From: Brassica napus | Lineage: Eukaryota; Streptophyta; Magnoliopsida; Brassicales; Brassicaceae | NCBI RefSeq assembly: GCF_020379485.1 | Contig: NC_063442.1 | Span: 16,614,009 to 16,678,008 of the forward strand | Length of the DNA stretch: 64,000 nucleotides | Direction of reading: 5' to 3' | Shown here: one piece after another, positions 1 through 10,768 of the stretch | Position numbering within the stretch: the stretch's first letter is position 1 | How the letters are laid out: every line of letters begins with the position of its first letter | Notes under the pieces: generated by a model | What the model was told of the DNA's origin: nothing | Databases searched by the model: none | The model's input: the letters and a program-made list of their open reading frames with translations, nothing else | Made by a program: the position numbers and the translations under genes

Positions 1-3000
1 ATTAACATCATGCGTGATTGCATACTGTCTCCCAGTGGTGTTACTGTCTCCTCGCACAGACTCTATCGCAATTGTTCGGTTTGTAGTAAGCAAGTCCCTG
101 ATGGACTCATTGTAGATCTCTAACATCGAGACCTACAAATGAACTTAAAATAAGAAACAGTGCTAGCAATGAAAGCATTAAACATTCTGGGAGAAACCTG
201 TACCTGCATCTTGTATTTCCAGCCTTGTGCACTAAGAGCCTGACTCGTTTTGAATATTTGTTCAAGTGATCGAGGGATCAGTCCCTTCTGCTCTGGCGCT
301 TCAGGCCTGCCCATCATGGTATAGGTTTTGCCAGAACCTGTTTGGCCGTATGCAAAAATACATACCTATGTCCACAAAGATTTAAGAAAGGCATATGACA
401 GAAGATCAGTATAAGTGTTGTCAGCTACAACTACATACGCACAGTAACCAAGATTCAACAAGATAGTCAGAATAAAGAGAAAACAAACCTTGTAGCCATC
501 CAATGCGCTTTGTACAAGTTGAGAAATTTCAAAGAATACTTCCTCCTGAGAAGCTCCATGGTCGAAGACCTTGTCAAATGTGAATGGATGTTTGTTACCT
601 GAGAACACAAATAGAGCACAAGGCATGACAAACGAATTAATGTCTAGGACAGGCATATATTATCCTACTTGAGCAACCGCAAATTAGGTGAGTCGCTGAA
701 TTTACCACTTTGGACGACATCAATGCCTCTCCCAAGAGATTCAGATGCTGTAGGGTAAGCAATGACGCTGGCCTCTTGGCGTCCTCCATCATCGGGTAGC
801 AACGGGCGCACTCGGCAGAACACGCGTATGTTTCCTTTCAGTTCCTGAAATAAAAGCTTTGCTTAGCGCATATAGAGAAAGCTGCTGGAACTTAACATGC
901 ATGTTGCCAAATTATATTTACTTACAAGAATGGTGTTGTGAAGCTTCTTCCTCAACACCTCTCCTTCAAGAAGTTGACGTTCCGTGTCTGCAAGGCGGTC
1001 TTGTAGCTCACGCATACGTTGTTTTTGATCCTCAAATTCTGTCATAGTAAGAGACATGGATGCATCTACCATCTGTCGAAGGGAATTAAGAAATGTCAGT
1101 GTCAGAAAATAGGCATATCACCCATCCAAAGTTGATCACACCATTACCTTTAGCTTTTCTTTAGCAAAAGTTAATTCCTGCTCCAACATTTTTATACGCT
1201 CTTTTTGCAACGCACATGTTTCCTGCACCATTAGATTGGTATATTCAGACAACTGTATATAAGACAAAGAGGCAAAAGTTTTACTTCTGAACTAACCTCC
1301 AACGATCCTGATTTTGCAATCAAAATGTCCAGTTCATGAGATGACTTTCCAACACTCTCTTTATACTTGAGTATCTCATCAGCCAGCTTCTGTGACTGTG
1401 CAACCTGGCGATCACGATCATCTCGGACCTGTTGGAGCTCACTCCGAAGGTTCTTGACTTCAGTCAGCAATGACTCCTTTTGTTTGACTGCTTCATCTTG
1501 AGTAACCTTTATCACAGAGGGAAAGAGAAACAAACTAAGAAACAATTATATCACTAACAATTTAAGGCATGCAGTAGATGAAGGATATTTACTCGGCTCG
1601 ACGCTAGTTGATCTTGTAGTGATTTACTGTGACCCCTTAGTGTAGTAAGGTTCTCCAGTATACTCGACTTTTCTTTTTCAGCACGAGTCTGTGCCTCTCG
1701 AACTGCTTCAAGATCAGTCTGAAGTTTGGAGTTATATTGTTGCAAACTTGTGTTGTACTCTTGCAGCCTTGTGTTAATATCTTTAAGGGTCATCTCCTAG
1801 ACATCCGAACAATTCATTTAGCACAACAACTCGAAGATTATGCAAAGAGCTAATCCTCTGAGTTACATAAATGATGTACCTTATGCTTGCCAGCCGTTAT
1901 CTCTTCATTCGCTTTGTCAAGCTCTCCTCTGAGAGAATCTCCAAGCTTTTCAGCTGCAACTCTACTTTCCTTTTCTCTTTTGTGGTTCTCAATTGCATCC
2001 TAGTGATAATAATCAATAAGAAGAAACCAAACTTAATAAGAGATTCTTTGGGAGATAAGCTGCACCAATGAATAATCCTCACCAATTTGCTCAGCTCCTC
2101 CTTTGAGAACTTCTCCTGTAGTGACGCTATCTTCTCCTTCATCTCCGCTATATTTGCTTGTAGCTCTTCTTCTTTGGTCTTTGCATCCAACTCTACAAGT
2201 AATTTAGGAACAACATCAGCATTCAGCGACAAAAAAAAATGATGTACAGACAAGGATAACACAGGAAACTAAGTCACCTTTCTCACAGAATCTTTTCTCT
2301 GCAGATTCCAGAGAAGAACGAAGATTCTCCTTCTCCTGAACATGGGTTTCGTCCACTTGTTGGAACCATTTAACACAAACCTTAAGCCTTCTGATAATAT
2401 CAGTCATCTGCTCAATTTTACCCTGCAGATACCCCCAAAGAAACATTCTTTTCAGTGAAAAAAAACAGCAAAAGAATATAATCCTCTATCATTAACGAAA
2501 CCAACCTTAGTATCAAACTTCCCAGCTTTAGCTCTCTCGTTAAGCAAAGCCAAGACTTCATCTTTAGTAAACTCGACTTTACTACACTCCTCCACGCTTC
2601 CCACATCGCTGTTGGCCGTAACATCTTGTCTGTTCACTGTGGAAGGAGCCTGTCTTCTCGCAGTACCACCTTGCGTCGTCTCCACTTTCCTTCGTCTATC
2701 AATAGGTATACTAGAGAGAGGTTCCCTTCTCTGCAAAAAAATGGTTAAGAAAAAACAAATCAATCGCAAGGACCCAACTATTCTCAACAAAGTATCACTG
2801 TGGAATCTCAAAAAGACGTTGACTTGATTTGATATGCAATAGAGCTAAACCCTAATTGAATTTCAATCAATTAGGGGTAAAGATCTCTCAATCTACGAAC
2901 AAAAGATCTAATATTTACAGTCAAAATCTACGGAAACACACAAAAGAAAAGGCTTACGGCGATTGGGCTGCGAGGAGCACGATTCTGATTACGGATCGGC

Positions 3001-3002
3001 AT
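1..3002 (-). CDS. ATK5: Kinesin-14 (C-terminal motor), ATK5-like; 3' end beyond the left edge
   Basis: Minus-end-directed microtubule motor of the plant ATK family, which acts in spindle pole and phragmoplast organisation. The ATG is at 3000-3002; exon 1 codes a 15-residue basic start (MPIRNQ...) and ends at 2958. Later exons code a KR/Ser-rich tail, then a long coiled coil (about 2446 to 900, e.g. [12 protein letters not shown] and [14 protein letters not shown]), then the neck and motor. The neck-motor start reads [14 protein letters not shown] near 800-845. The P-loop GQTGSGKT lies near 320-350. Exons at 120-300 and 1-125 continue into the motor ([13 protein letters not shown]). The switch I, switch II and C-terminal exons lie outside the window. 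Many short introns with GT-AG borders are visible, and I saw no stop inside the exons. It is divergent from PSBQ. The N-terminus and the neighbours favour ATK5 (At4g05190) over its duplicate ATK1; that choice is inference. Confidence 0.93.
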
Positions 3003-3650
3003 CTTCCGATTCTGGATCCGAGCTAGGCGATACGAAAGATGATTTCTTCCGGAAACCTCCGATTGAGTAACAAGAATCTCGACAGAAGTTGTTTCTTCTC
3101 AGTTAGAGAGAAGAGATTAGGCTTCGGCCCTTTTTGTGATTTTGAGAAGGATGAGAGAGAGAGAGTGGAGGAGGAAGGAGGAGCCTTTGTTATTTTGAAA
3201 GTTTGAAAATAGATCTTGAGAATAATTGTAACGTTACTCTTGGTCCTCTATATGCTTATTTATTTATTCCACTAATACTTTATAAGGTATATGGGCTTTA
3301 TATGGACTATAATCTCGGCCCATCTATGTTAAACTAATCCGTACTTTTCTTGGTTTTTTAAAAACTTGCGCGCTCCTTAACTTGAATTGGTTTAGTTAAA
3401 TTGGTATTTTAATCAAGGCTATTCCACGTGCAAATCACACTCCTGGGGCAATCTATCTCAATCCTACGTGGCGATACTGAGAATCAGTAAGACACGTGTC
3501 AATATAATAGTGGTTAAAACCATATCCGAGTTATCTTAAGGACAAGATGAATCAGATAAGGTGTTCCTTGTCACATAACCAAATGACCACTAGATATTAT
3601 TATAACTCAAACAAATCTCTTCTAACAATTATTCCAAGCAGCAGACAAAA
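3003..3650. promoter_or_regulatory. Divergent promoter between the kinesin and PSBQ genes
   Basis: This 648-bp gap separates the two start codons. The PSBQ side carries light-gene elements: CACGTG G-box cores at 3425-3430 and 3493-3498, an ACGT core near 3466 and a GATAAG I-box at 3555-3560. A TATA-like stretch (TATTATTATAA) lies about 55 bp before the PSBQ ATG. The kinesin side has a purine-rich GAGAGA tract near 3150-3170, in its likely 5' UTR. G-box plus I-box pairs are usual in photosynthesis genes; their use here is inferred. Confidence 0.6.
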
Positions 3651-5085
3651 ATGGCTCAAGCAATGACTTCGATGGCTGGTTTACGTGGTGCGTCTCAGGC
3701 TCTCCAGACCAATGACTCAAACCGTCTGAGCATCTCTAGAGTCACCGTTGGGTCTAAGAGAACCGGGCTTGTGATCAGGGCTCAGCAGAACGAGTCGGTG
3801 CCGGAAAGTAGTCGCCGGTCAGTGATTGGGCTCGTTGCGGCTGGTTTAGTCGGTGGCTCGTTCGTTAAGTCTGCCGTCGCCGCTGAAGCTCTTGCTATTA
3901 AAGTTGGTCCTCCTCCACCTCCTTCCGGTGGTCTACGTAAGTAAAAACTCTAATCGAATCAAGTTTTCACACTTAAACCAAATAAATGTCCGGTTCAATC
4001 GACGATTTTGGTTTAAAATTGATTTGGTATCTTGGTGTCTCAATCCTTTAATTGTGTAAAGAAGGATTAGATCTATTTTGCATGGTTTCGGTTTTGGTTC
4101 AAATTTTTTCTTTTTTGTCAAATGCATCTTTGATTTTTGAAGTAAAACTATAATCGAATCAAATTTCACATTATCGTCGAAATACTTAATAATCCTGATA
4201 TTTTCTGATTGGTTTAACCAAACAATTGTTGGTTTTAGGTTTACCGAAAAAGACTCAAACCATTTAAACCAAATAAAAGTCCGGTTTTTTTTTGGTGTAA
4301 AAGTCCGGTTAATAGCCGGTTTATATATTAGTCGATTTAGTTTCTTCGTCTCTAACACCCTTAGTTGTAAAAATACGCACAGATCTATTTGGTAAGGTTT
4401 CGGTTTGCTTTCGGTTTTGGGTTGTATCAAAATGTATCTGTGATTTTTAATTAAAAAGGATCTGAGTTTTGGTTCGTTTTTCTATATTTCGGTTTGATTC
4501 AAATGCAATTTCGGTTCATTTATCGGTTCTTTAATTGATTGTGACTTTTACTTGTGTGTGTGAGAGAGCAGCTGGAACAGATAACTCAGACCAAGCAAGA
4601 GACTTCTCACTGAAGTTGAAAGACAGGTTTTACTTACAGCCATTGTCACCAACAGAAGCTGCAGCTAGGGCCAAAGAATCTGCTAAAGAGATCATCAACG
4701 TTAAGACTTTGATCGACAAAAAAGCTTGGCCTTACGTTCAGAACGATCTCCGTTTAAGAGCATCGTACCTCCGTTACGATCTTAACACCGTTATCTCCGC
4801 TAAGCCTAAGGAAGAGAAACAAAGCCTCAAAGAACTCACCGGCAAGCTCTTCCAAACCATTGACAACGTAAGTTATTTTTCTAGGGTTTTGTTTTTTACT
4901 CGTTTCTTGGTTAAGAAGTAATAGTTGTTTCTTATGTTTGGATTGATCTGAGATTGCTGTATTCGTGATTTTTGTGTTTGTGGAAGCTGGACTATGCGGC
5001 GAGGTCAAAGAGCAGCCCGGATGCTGAGAAGTATTACTCAGAGACTGTCTCGAGTTTGAACAATGTTCTTGCCAAGATTGGTTAA
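3651..5085 (+). CDS. PSBQ2: PsbQ, 16-kDa subunit of the photosystem II oxygen-evolving complex
   Basis: Extrinsic thylakoid-lumen protein that stabilises the manganese cluster and the Ca/Cl requirement of photosystem II. Exons: 3651-3936, 4572-4867 and 4987-5085, all GT-AG. They join in frame to 226 codons plus a stop, the usual precursor length. Residues 1-45 are a Ser/Arg-rich chloroplast transit peptide. RR at 55-56 followed by [13 protein letters not shown] is a twin-arginine thylakoid signal, with likely cleavage after AVAA near residue 78. The mature part starts with a Pro-rich segment ([12 protein letters not shown]) and contains the family blocks [33 protein letters not shown] and the C-terminal [11 protein letters not shown]. 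Intron 1 (635 bp) is rich in degenerate CGGTTT/AACCG motifs. Its place beside the kinesin and bHLH genes favours PSBQ2 (At4g05180). Confidence 0.97.
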
Positions 5086-6727
5086 GGAAGAAAGATTTTC
5101 TCCGTAATGTATTGTTGCTTTTATTACTATCCAAGTACTATTGTCTTTCTCCTGCCCTTTCTTTCTAATCAAATCGGTTATATCTAATTTCAGTTTCAAG
5201 TTTTAGCAAATTAGGTAAACATAGAATCAATTCTTGGTCTGTTTTATTTTACAATTGAATTAGACCAATTGAATTTATCAACGAAAAATAACGACAACGA
5301 ACAATATAATTTGAAATACTATATAGTCAAGGTAAGTGTGATTAGGTCAAATGGTTGACACTTAAACCATTAAGCAAGCTTTTGTATATATATACTTGGT
5401 AATCGTTCACTTTTTTTTTTTTATCTTAGTTTTCTTCCTACTCCACGAAATATTCTAAACTGAAATAAGATTTTGAATTAAATACAATGTTTTTCAAAAC
5501 AAAGTTTAGGATATGGCGACGAGGAGATTAGACCATGGTCATGTCGTATAATACTATATTGATTTAGTATGAGATTCGACAACTTAACCAAATACGTCAA
5601 TTAAATAATAATGGAGTATGGTTCAGGAGTCAAATCAGATGACATGAGCATTCATATTAATTTACTAAAGAAGATTTGGGAACATTTCAAAAGTAAAAAT
5701 GAAGACAAGGCCTAAATCCTAAGATAATTCGATTGGGTGGTATGACTTAATCCACACAAAACGTACGTTATCTATTAATTTATCGTATTTGAATGTCAAC
5801 ATTCGACTTATTAATATTTATTTCGATCTCTTTCCCCTTTTGCTTCATTTGTTAACACCAGACCAAACTATGTTCTCGACTGGTTTGTGAATTACTTTAA
5901 AATCCTTTTTCTTTCAAACAAAAAGGGTTTTTCAAATTATTATGTCCAGTATTCAAATCTACATATTAAAAAAAATATAAATAGATTCAAATCGGTAATT
6001 TCTCTTGTTCGTGATTGTAATTATTTTGTGCACATTTTTATAAATTAGGACAAAACCAAATAAATCCCCATGCATGAAGTACGTTTAAAAAAAAGCATGA
6101 AGTAAGCTACCTAACCAATTTTATAAAAATCCAAATATATACTCTTTTAAGTTTTATGTTTCTTTATCCAATTCCTTTCAAATATCAGTTTTTTTTTTCA
6201 AATCCTTCCAAAAGGGTAGCTATTTGTGTATTTATTAAATAATAAAACTTGTTCAACGTGGACTTTAATTTAGTTTAGTCTATACATTAGGGGATCAAAA
6301 TATGCAAAAATTCTGTCTTTCAAATATATGTGTTTCAATACGCTTAGATTTTAAATAAAACCTTATTAGGCATATTTTACAAAACCAGTTTCTTTATTGT
6401 TGTTGTAATGTAAAGGCCTTTTTTAATCATATAACTAACCGTAAACACAAACATATATGAGAATAATCTTAACATTTTAACCCAAAAATAACTTTATAAT
6501 AAGTCCAATAAGATACGTGCTTTTCCATTACCATCAATAGTCTAAGATATGGTTAAGGGGGTAGCTACTAGCTAATTAGTTGATAATTATTATATTTCCT
6601 TTAAACTATAGTTTAAAATGTATTCATGCGTCATGCCTACATATATAAATAGAAGATGTAACCAACATCATGTCTTATGCAACTTCTGTCATTTCCAAAG
6701 TAACCAAGTCCAAGTACAATTAAGAAC
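5086..6727. other. AT-rich intergenic region with bHLH promoter
   Basis: No coding sequence is recognisable in these 1.6 kb. The distal end is the upstream region of the bHLH gene: TATATAAA at 6642-6649 lies about 80 bp before its ATG and is a good TATA box. A micro-insertion scar (10-bp direct repeat around CGTTT plus eight A) is at 6072-6104. Confidence 0.5.
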
Positions 6728-8092
6728 ATGACGGGAGAGTTTGAGATGGCCGGAACTTGGTGGAGCTCGCCAATAAACACCGCCACCTCCGTATTCACCG
6801 GCTACTCGCTGCCACGTCCCACTGAGAGTAGCCTCGACATCACAGATTTCGGGTGGCAAAACTTCGACAACAAAACTAACGATCACAATGATGATTTTAT
6901 GAACATGTAAGTCCACATGTATACGTATCGATGTTAATTTACATATTGCTATTGGACTTTCTTTGATCCTTTTTTCTTGTTTGAAGGCATAACAGTTTCT
7001 TCGAAGGATTATTCGATCCTAATGAGCAATTACTGTCAGATTCTTGGCCTAAAACTACAATTTCCGCGAAATCAGAGCTACTCGAAAGCTTTCCATTCTT
7101 AGATAACATATTACTGATTGATTCAGAAGCTCATGATCAGATCAAAGATCATAAGTCTTTGGAGCAAACTACACAAGACTGCATGAATCTTACTTCAAAG
7201 GCACGTAACTATATACTAATAGGAATCAAAACCTACGTAATATTTTTTGACTAATATTAGAGTTGTCAATTAACAAAAAAAATAATCTTTCAGAGGAGTG
7301 AAAGGACTGAAGAGTTAAAAGAGAACAACGATGAAAACTCACCACGATTATTAAAAAGGGCAAGAATGGATACATTATCTCCATTGCCAAGCTTCAAAGT
7401 TCGTAAAGAAAAACTTGGTGATCGAGTCACTGCGCTTCAGCAATTGGTTTCACCATTTGGCAAGGTAATTAAATTATATGAATTTATTTGATTTTGACAT
7501 ATTATGTCTTTCTAAACTCAAAAGATTTTAACATTTTACCAAAAAGAAAAAACTCAAAAGATTGTGTATATGTACAGACAGATACGGCTTCGGTTCTCAA
7601 CGAAGCTGTTGAGTACATCAAGTTTCTTCAAGAACAAGTCACCGTAAGTTTCAGATTCTTGATTTTCATTTGCTGTCATAATAAAATAAATAAATTGTTT
7701 ATTAAAATATTGCATGAATTTAATAGGTGTTGAGTAATCCAGACCAGAACACCAGAGGATCTGTTCAACAACAGCAGGTACTTTAAACTGTTTACAACTT
7801 AACAACTCTTTCTTTGTCATTTTGCTTGTGATATCAAGAATCTTTTCAAGAACTAATCATTATACCAACTAATGATTTTTCATTGATTAATTAATAGTGT
7901 TCAGACAAGAAATCTATCAACAGTTCTCAAGAAGAAGAAGAATGTAGTTCAAGAAGACACCTAGACCTAGCGAGCCGTGGCCTATGTCTGATGCCGATCT
8001 CAGCTTCATATCCAGTGGCTGCAGCCGCGGCTTCTGCTGCAGAGATGAACACATCTGACTTCTGGAATCTTACATTCGCGATGAACTTGTAA
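6728..8092 (+). CDS. BHLH114: Atypical bHLH transcription factor, bHLH114-like
   Basis: Six exons (6728-6906, 6987-7200, 7294-7464, 7578-7643, 7727-7777, 7898-8092) join in frame to 291 codons. The bHLH region is about residues 165-210 (SFKVRKEKLGDRVTALQQ, LVSPFGK, then TDTASVLNEAVEYIKFLQEQV). The basic part lacks the usual His-Glu-Arg contacts, as in the plant subgroup with bHLH68/103/112/114/123, so E-box binding is doubtful and dimerisation is the safer inference. An Asp/Asn/Ser-rich N-terminus and an Ala-rich patch (AAAAASAAEM) near the C-terminus flank it. The second intron appears to start with GC (AAAG|GCACGT) instead of GT. The nearest GT, four bases on, gives an early stop with each acceptor I tried. 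Position after PSBQ matches At4g05170. Confidence 0.88.
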
Positions 8093-8544
8093 ATTAGACA
8101 GATACATAAACAAAAATTAAAGCTCTCTTTGGGATATATCTTGTAAAGTTTAATGTTTCTTTTATGCAGTGTAAATGTCCTGTAATACTGCAAGGCCTAT
8201 ATTGTTTGTATGCATTTTACAGATACTTTTAGTTTATACTTTTTCCAAATGAATACAAAAGCGTAAGTATTTTAAGCAAAGTAGTTATAACTGAACGTTA
8301 ACGCTAGAAGTCTATTTTGCGTTTGACTTTTTTCCACATCTCTATAACTAAGCTGAACATGTTTTAATTTCAATAGAGTGAATTTCTTTCAATTCTTTTC
8401 TTTCTCTCTTTCAATGCAAATGATGTGAACGCATAAATTGCGTTGAAAACATTCAGTTCCAACCGTTTCGCTTGCGGTTGTTAGATACTGAGCGACGACC
8501 TGCAAATTAATGTTGTATGTTTTGCGCGATTCCAGTTAGAAAAT

Positions 8545-9925
8545 GGGTTTTTAGTAATTAAACCCCTCAACTAAAGATGAATCGTAAAAAAAACCTTCAA
8601 CTAAAAATCCTGTGAAATAAACCCTCAACTTTAGTTCCGTTAACATATATTACCCTCCGTCTAAAAAACCGTTACGGAGGGTGACATATGTTAACGGTTT
8701 ATAAGTTGAGGGTTTATAATGTTGAAAACTTAGTTGAGGGTTTTTTTTACGATTCAAAAATAGTTGAGGGGTTTTATCACTAAAAGTCATTAAAGGGTTT
8801 TTAAGTTATTTATTATCCATTTATACATTGTTTTAGATTGATTTGTAAGCCTTTAAAACTAATTTATATTTTTAATATATTAATCTATTATAAAATTAAT
8901 TTATACATCTTAAATTAATAATTTTCAACACGATTTACAACTTATTATAACTTCAAAATATTAAATTATTTGATATTTGGCAATAGTGATATAAAAAAAA
9001 TTGTGTGTTTATATCGTCATTTTCAAATATCAAATAATTGAAAGTTTCTAAGTTATATTAAGTCTTAAGTAGTGTTGAGGATAATTCATCTATGAAGTCA
9101 ATCTTTCTATTTGGAGTATGACGTACTTTTTCTTATTTTCATTATTTTCGTCATCAGGCTTATACTTTCCTATTTTCCTATATTGTTCTTGATTTATTGT
9201 ATTACTTTATGTTTCAAATATATTATTGATCAAGAAAATAAAAATATAATGTAGTTATTCAGAAATCAATGAGAATAAAAATAATCATGCATTATTTGGG
9301 AGGGGGAGAAATATGAATCGGATGACAGAAATCATGAAAATAGGAAAAAGTGCGTCATACTCTAAATAGAAAGATTGACTTCATGGATGAATTATCTCGA
9401 CACTACTTAAGACTTAATATAACTTAGAAACTATAAATTATTTCATATTTGACAATGACGATATAAACACACAAATTTTTTTATATCACTATTGCCAAAT
9501 ATCAAATAATTTAATATTTCAAAGTTATAATAAGTTGTAAGTAGTTTTAAAAATTATTAATTTAAGATGTATAAATTAATATACAAATATATTAATGTAT
9601 TAAAATTTATAAATTAGTTTTAAAGGCTTATAAATCTTAAAACAATGTATAAATGATAATAAATAATTTAATAATATTTAATGACTTTAGTGATAAAACC
9701 CCTCAACTAAAGATGAATCGTAAAAAAAACCCTCAACTAAAAATCCAGTGAAATAAACCCTCAACTTATAAACCGTTAACATTTGTTACCCTCCGTCACG
9801 GTTTTTTAGACGGAGGGTAACATATGTTAACGGAACTAAAGTTGAGGGTTTATTTCACTGGATTTTTAGTTGAGAATTTTTTTTACGATTCATCTTTAGT
9901 TGAGGGGTTTAATTACTAAAAACCC
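8545..9925. mobile_element. Palindromic Mutator-like (MULE) element, non-autonomous
   Basis: A 1,381-bp element flanked by a perfect 9-bp target-site duplication TTAGAAAAT (8536-8544 and 9926-9934), typical of Mutator-like transposons. Its termini are GGGTTTTTAGT and the exact inverse. The whole element is one inverted repeat: each arm is about 680 bp and the centre is near 9235. Each end holds a second, smaller palindrome around the CCGTTAAC / CCCTCCGT motifs. There is no open reading frame of note, so mobility would need a transposase in trans. Inserted between the bHLH and 4CL-like genes. Confidence 0.9.
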
Positions 9926-10768
9926 TTAGAAAATCAAAAGTTATTATAAAGGAGAGGATCTGGTTTATTTATGAAGAAATGCTTAAACATGTTCGTTGAT
10001 ACAACAACTCTTAATTAATAAACGATAACTAGTTAGAGAGAAACCCTCTTAAATTAACCAAAACTAAAAGGGAGAAACCCATGACTAAAGATGCTCTAAC
10101 ACACCTGCTTATCTATTTTTCTTCCTCCACTATACGCAACAATATAAATCATGCTCTCACAAAATAATAATAAAACAATAATAACAATTATGTTATTACA
10201 TATGCGAGAAAATAGTGTAAAAACGAATGAATAGACAAAAAAGTATACAATTCATAGATTTGACGTGGTTCACTAGATCAGCTATAAAAAGAATTTTTTT
10301 GGAGGTTGAAATTATATTTTCGGACATTAGGAGAAGAAAAACACAATATATAAATAAAAATATCAAAATTTGAAAATCTTAACACTAACGGACACAAGGG
10401 TCAAAGTACAATTAAAGTGACTAAACTGAAAACCACATTGCATATAAAACAAATTCTATACTATTTATAGCAGTGTCATAAAAGATTTATAAAAGCATAT
10501 CAACAATGATAATAAAGAGAGTTTATTGTGAAGAAACATGTGCTTGTTTTTTTTTTTTGAACAAATAAACATGTGCTTGTTTAGTGCTAAATGTAGAGAG
10601 AAAGAACATTGTGTATGTATATGACGTTTGTTCTTCAACTATTTTTGTTCACTTTGTGCAGTTGTGCTACTGTTTAATTTGAAATAGTACATAAAAACGT
10701 GAAAAGAACAAGACGACAAAGAGATGATTCTGATCTCTATCTCCGCCTCCTTGGTAATAAAAGATGCT
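9926..10768. other. Intergenic region, no gene seen
   Basis: AT-rich DNA downstream of 4CL-like copy A. The part nearest 10769 is presumably its 3' UTR. A 16-bp direct repeat with a T9-GAACAAAT insert lies at 10534-10582 (separate entry). Nothing else is recognisable. Confidence 0.4.
10534..10582. repeat. Micro-insertion scar: 16-bp direct repeat around T9-GAACAAAT
   Basis: AAACATGTGCTTGTTT occurs at 10534-10549 and again, identical, at 10567-10582. The 17 bases between are nine T followed by GAACAAAT. On the other strand this reads ATTTGTTC plus an A-run, like the tail of a retroposed transcript between its target-site duplications. Confidence 0.7.
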
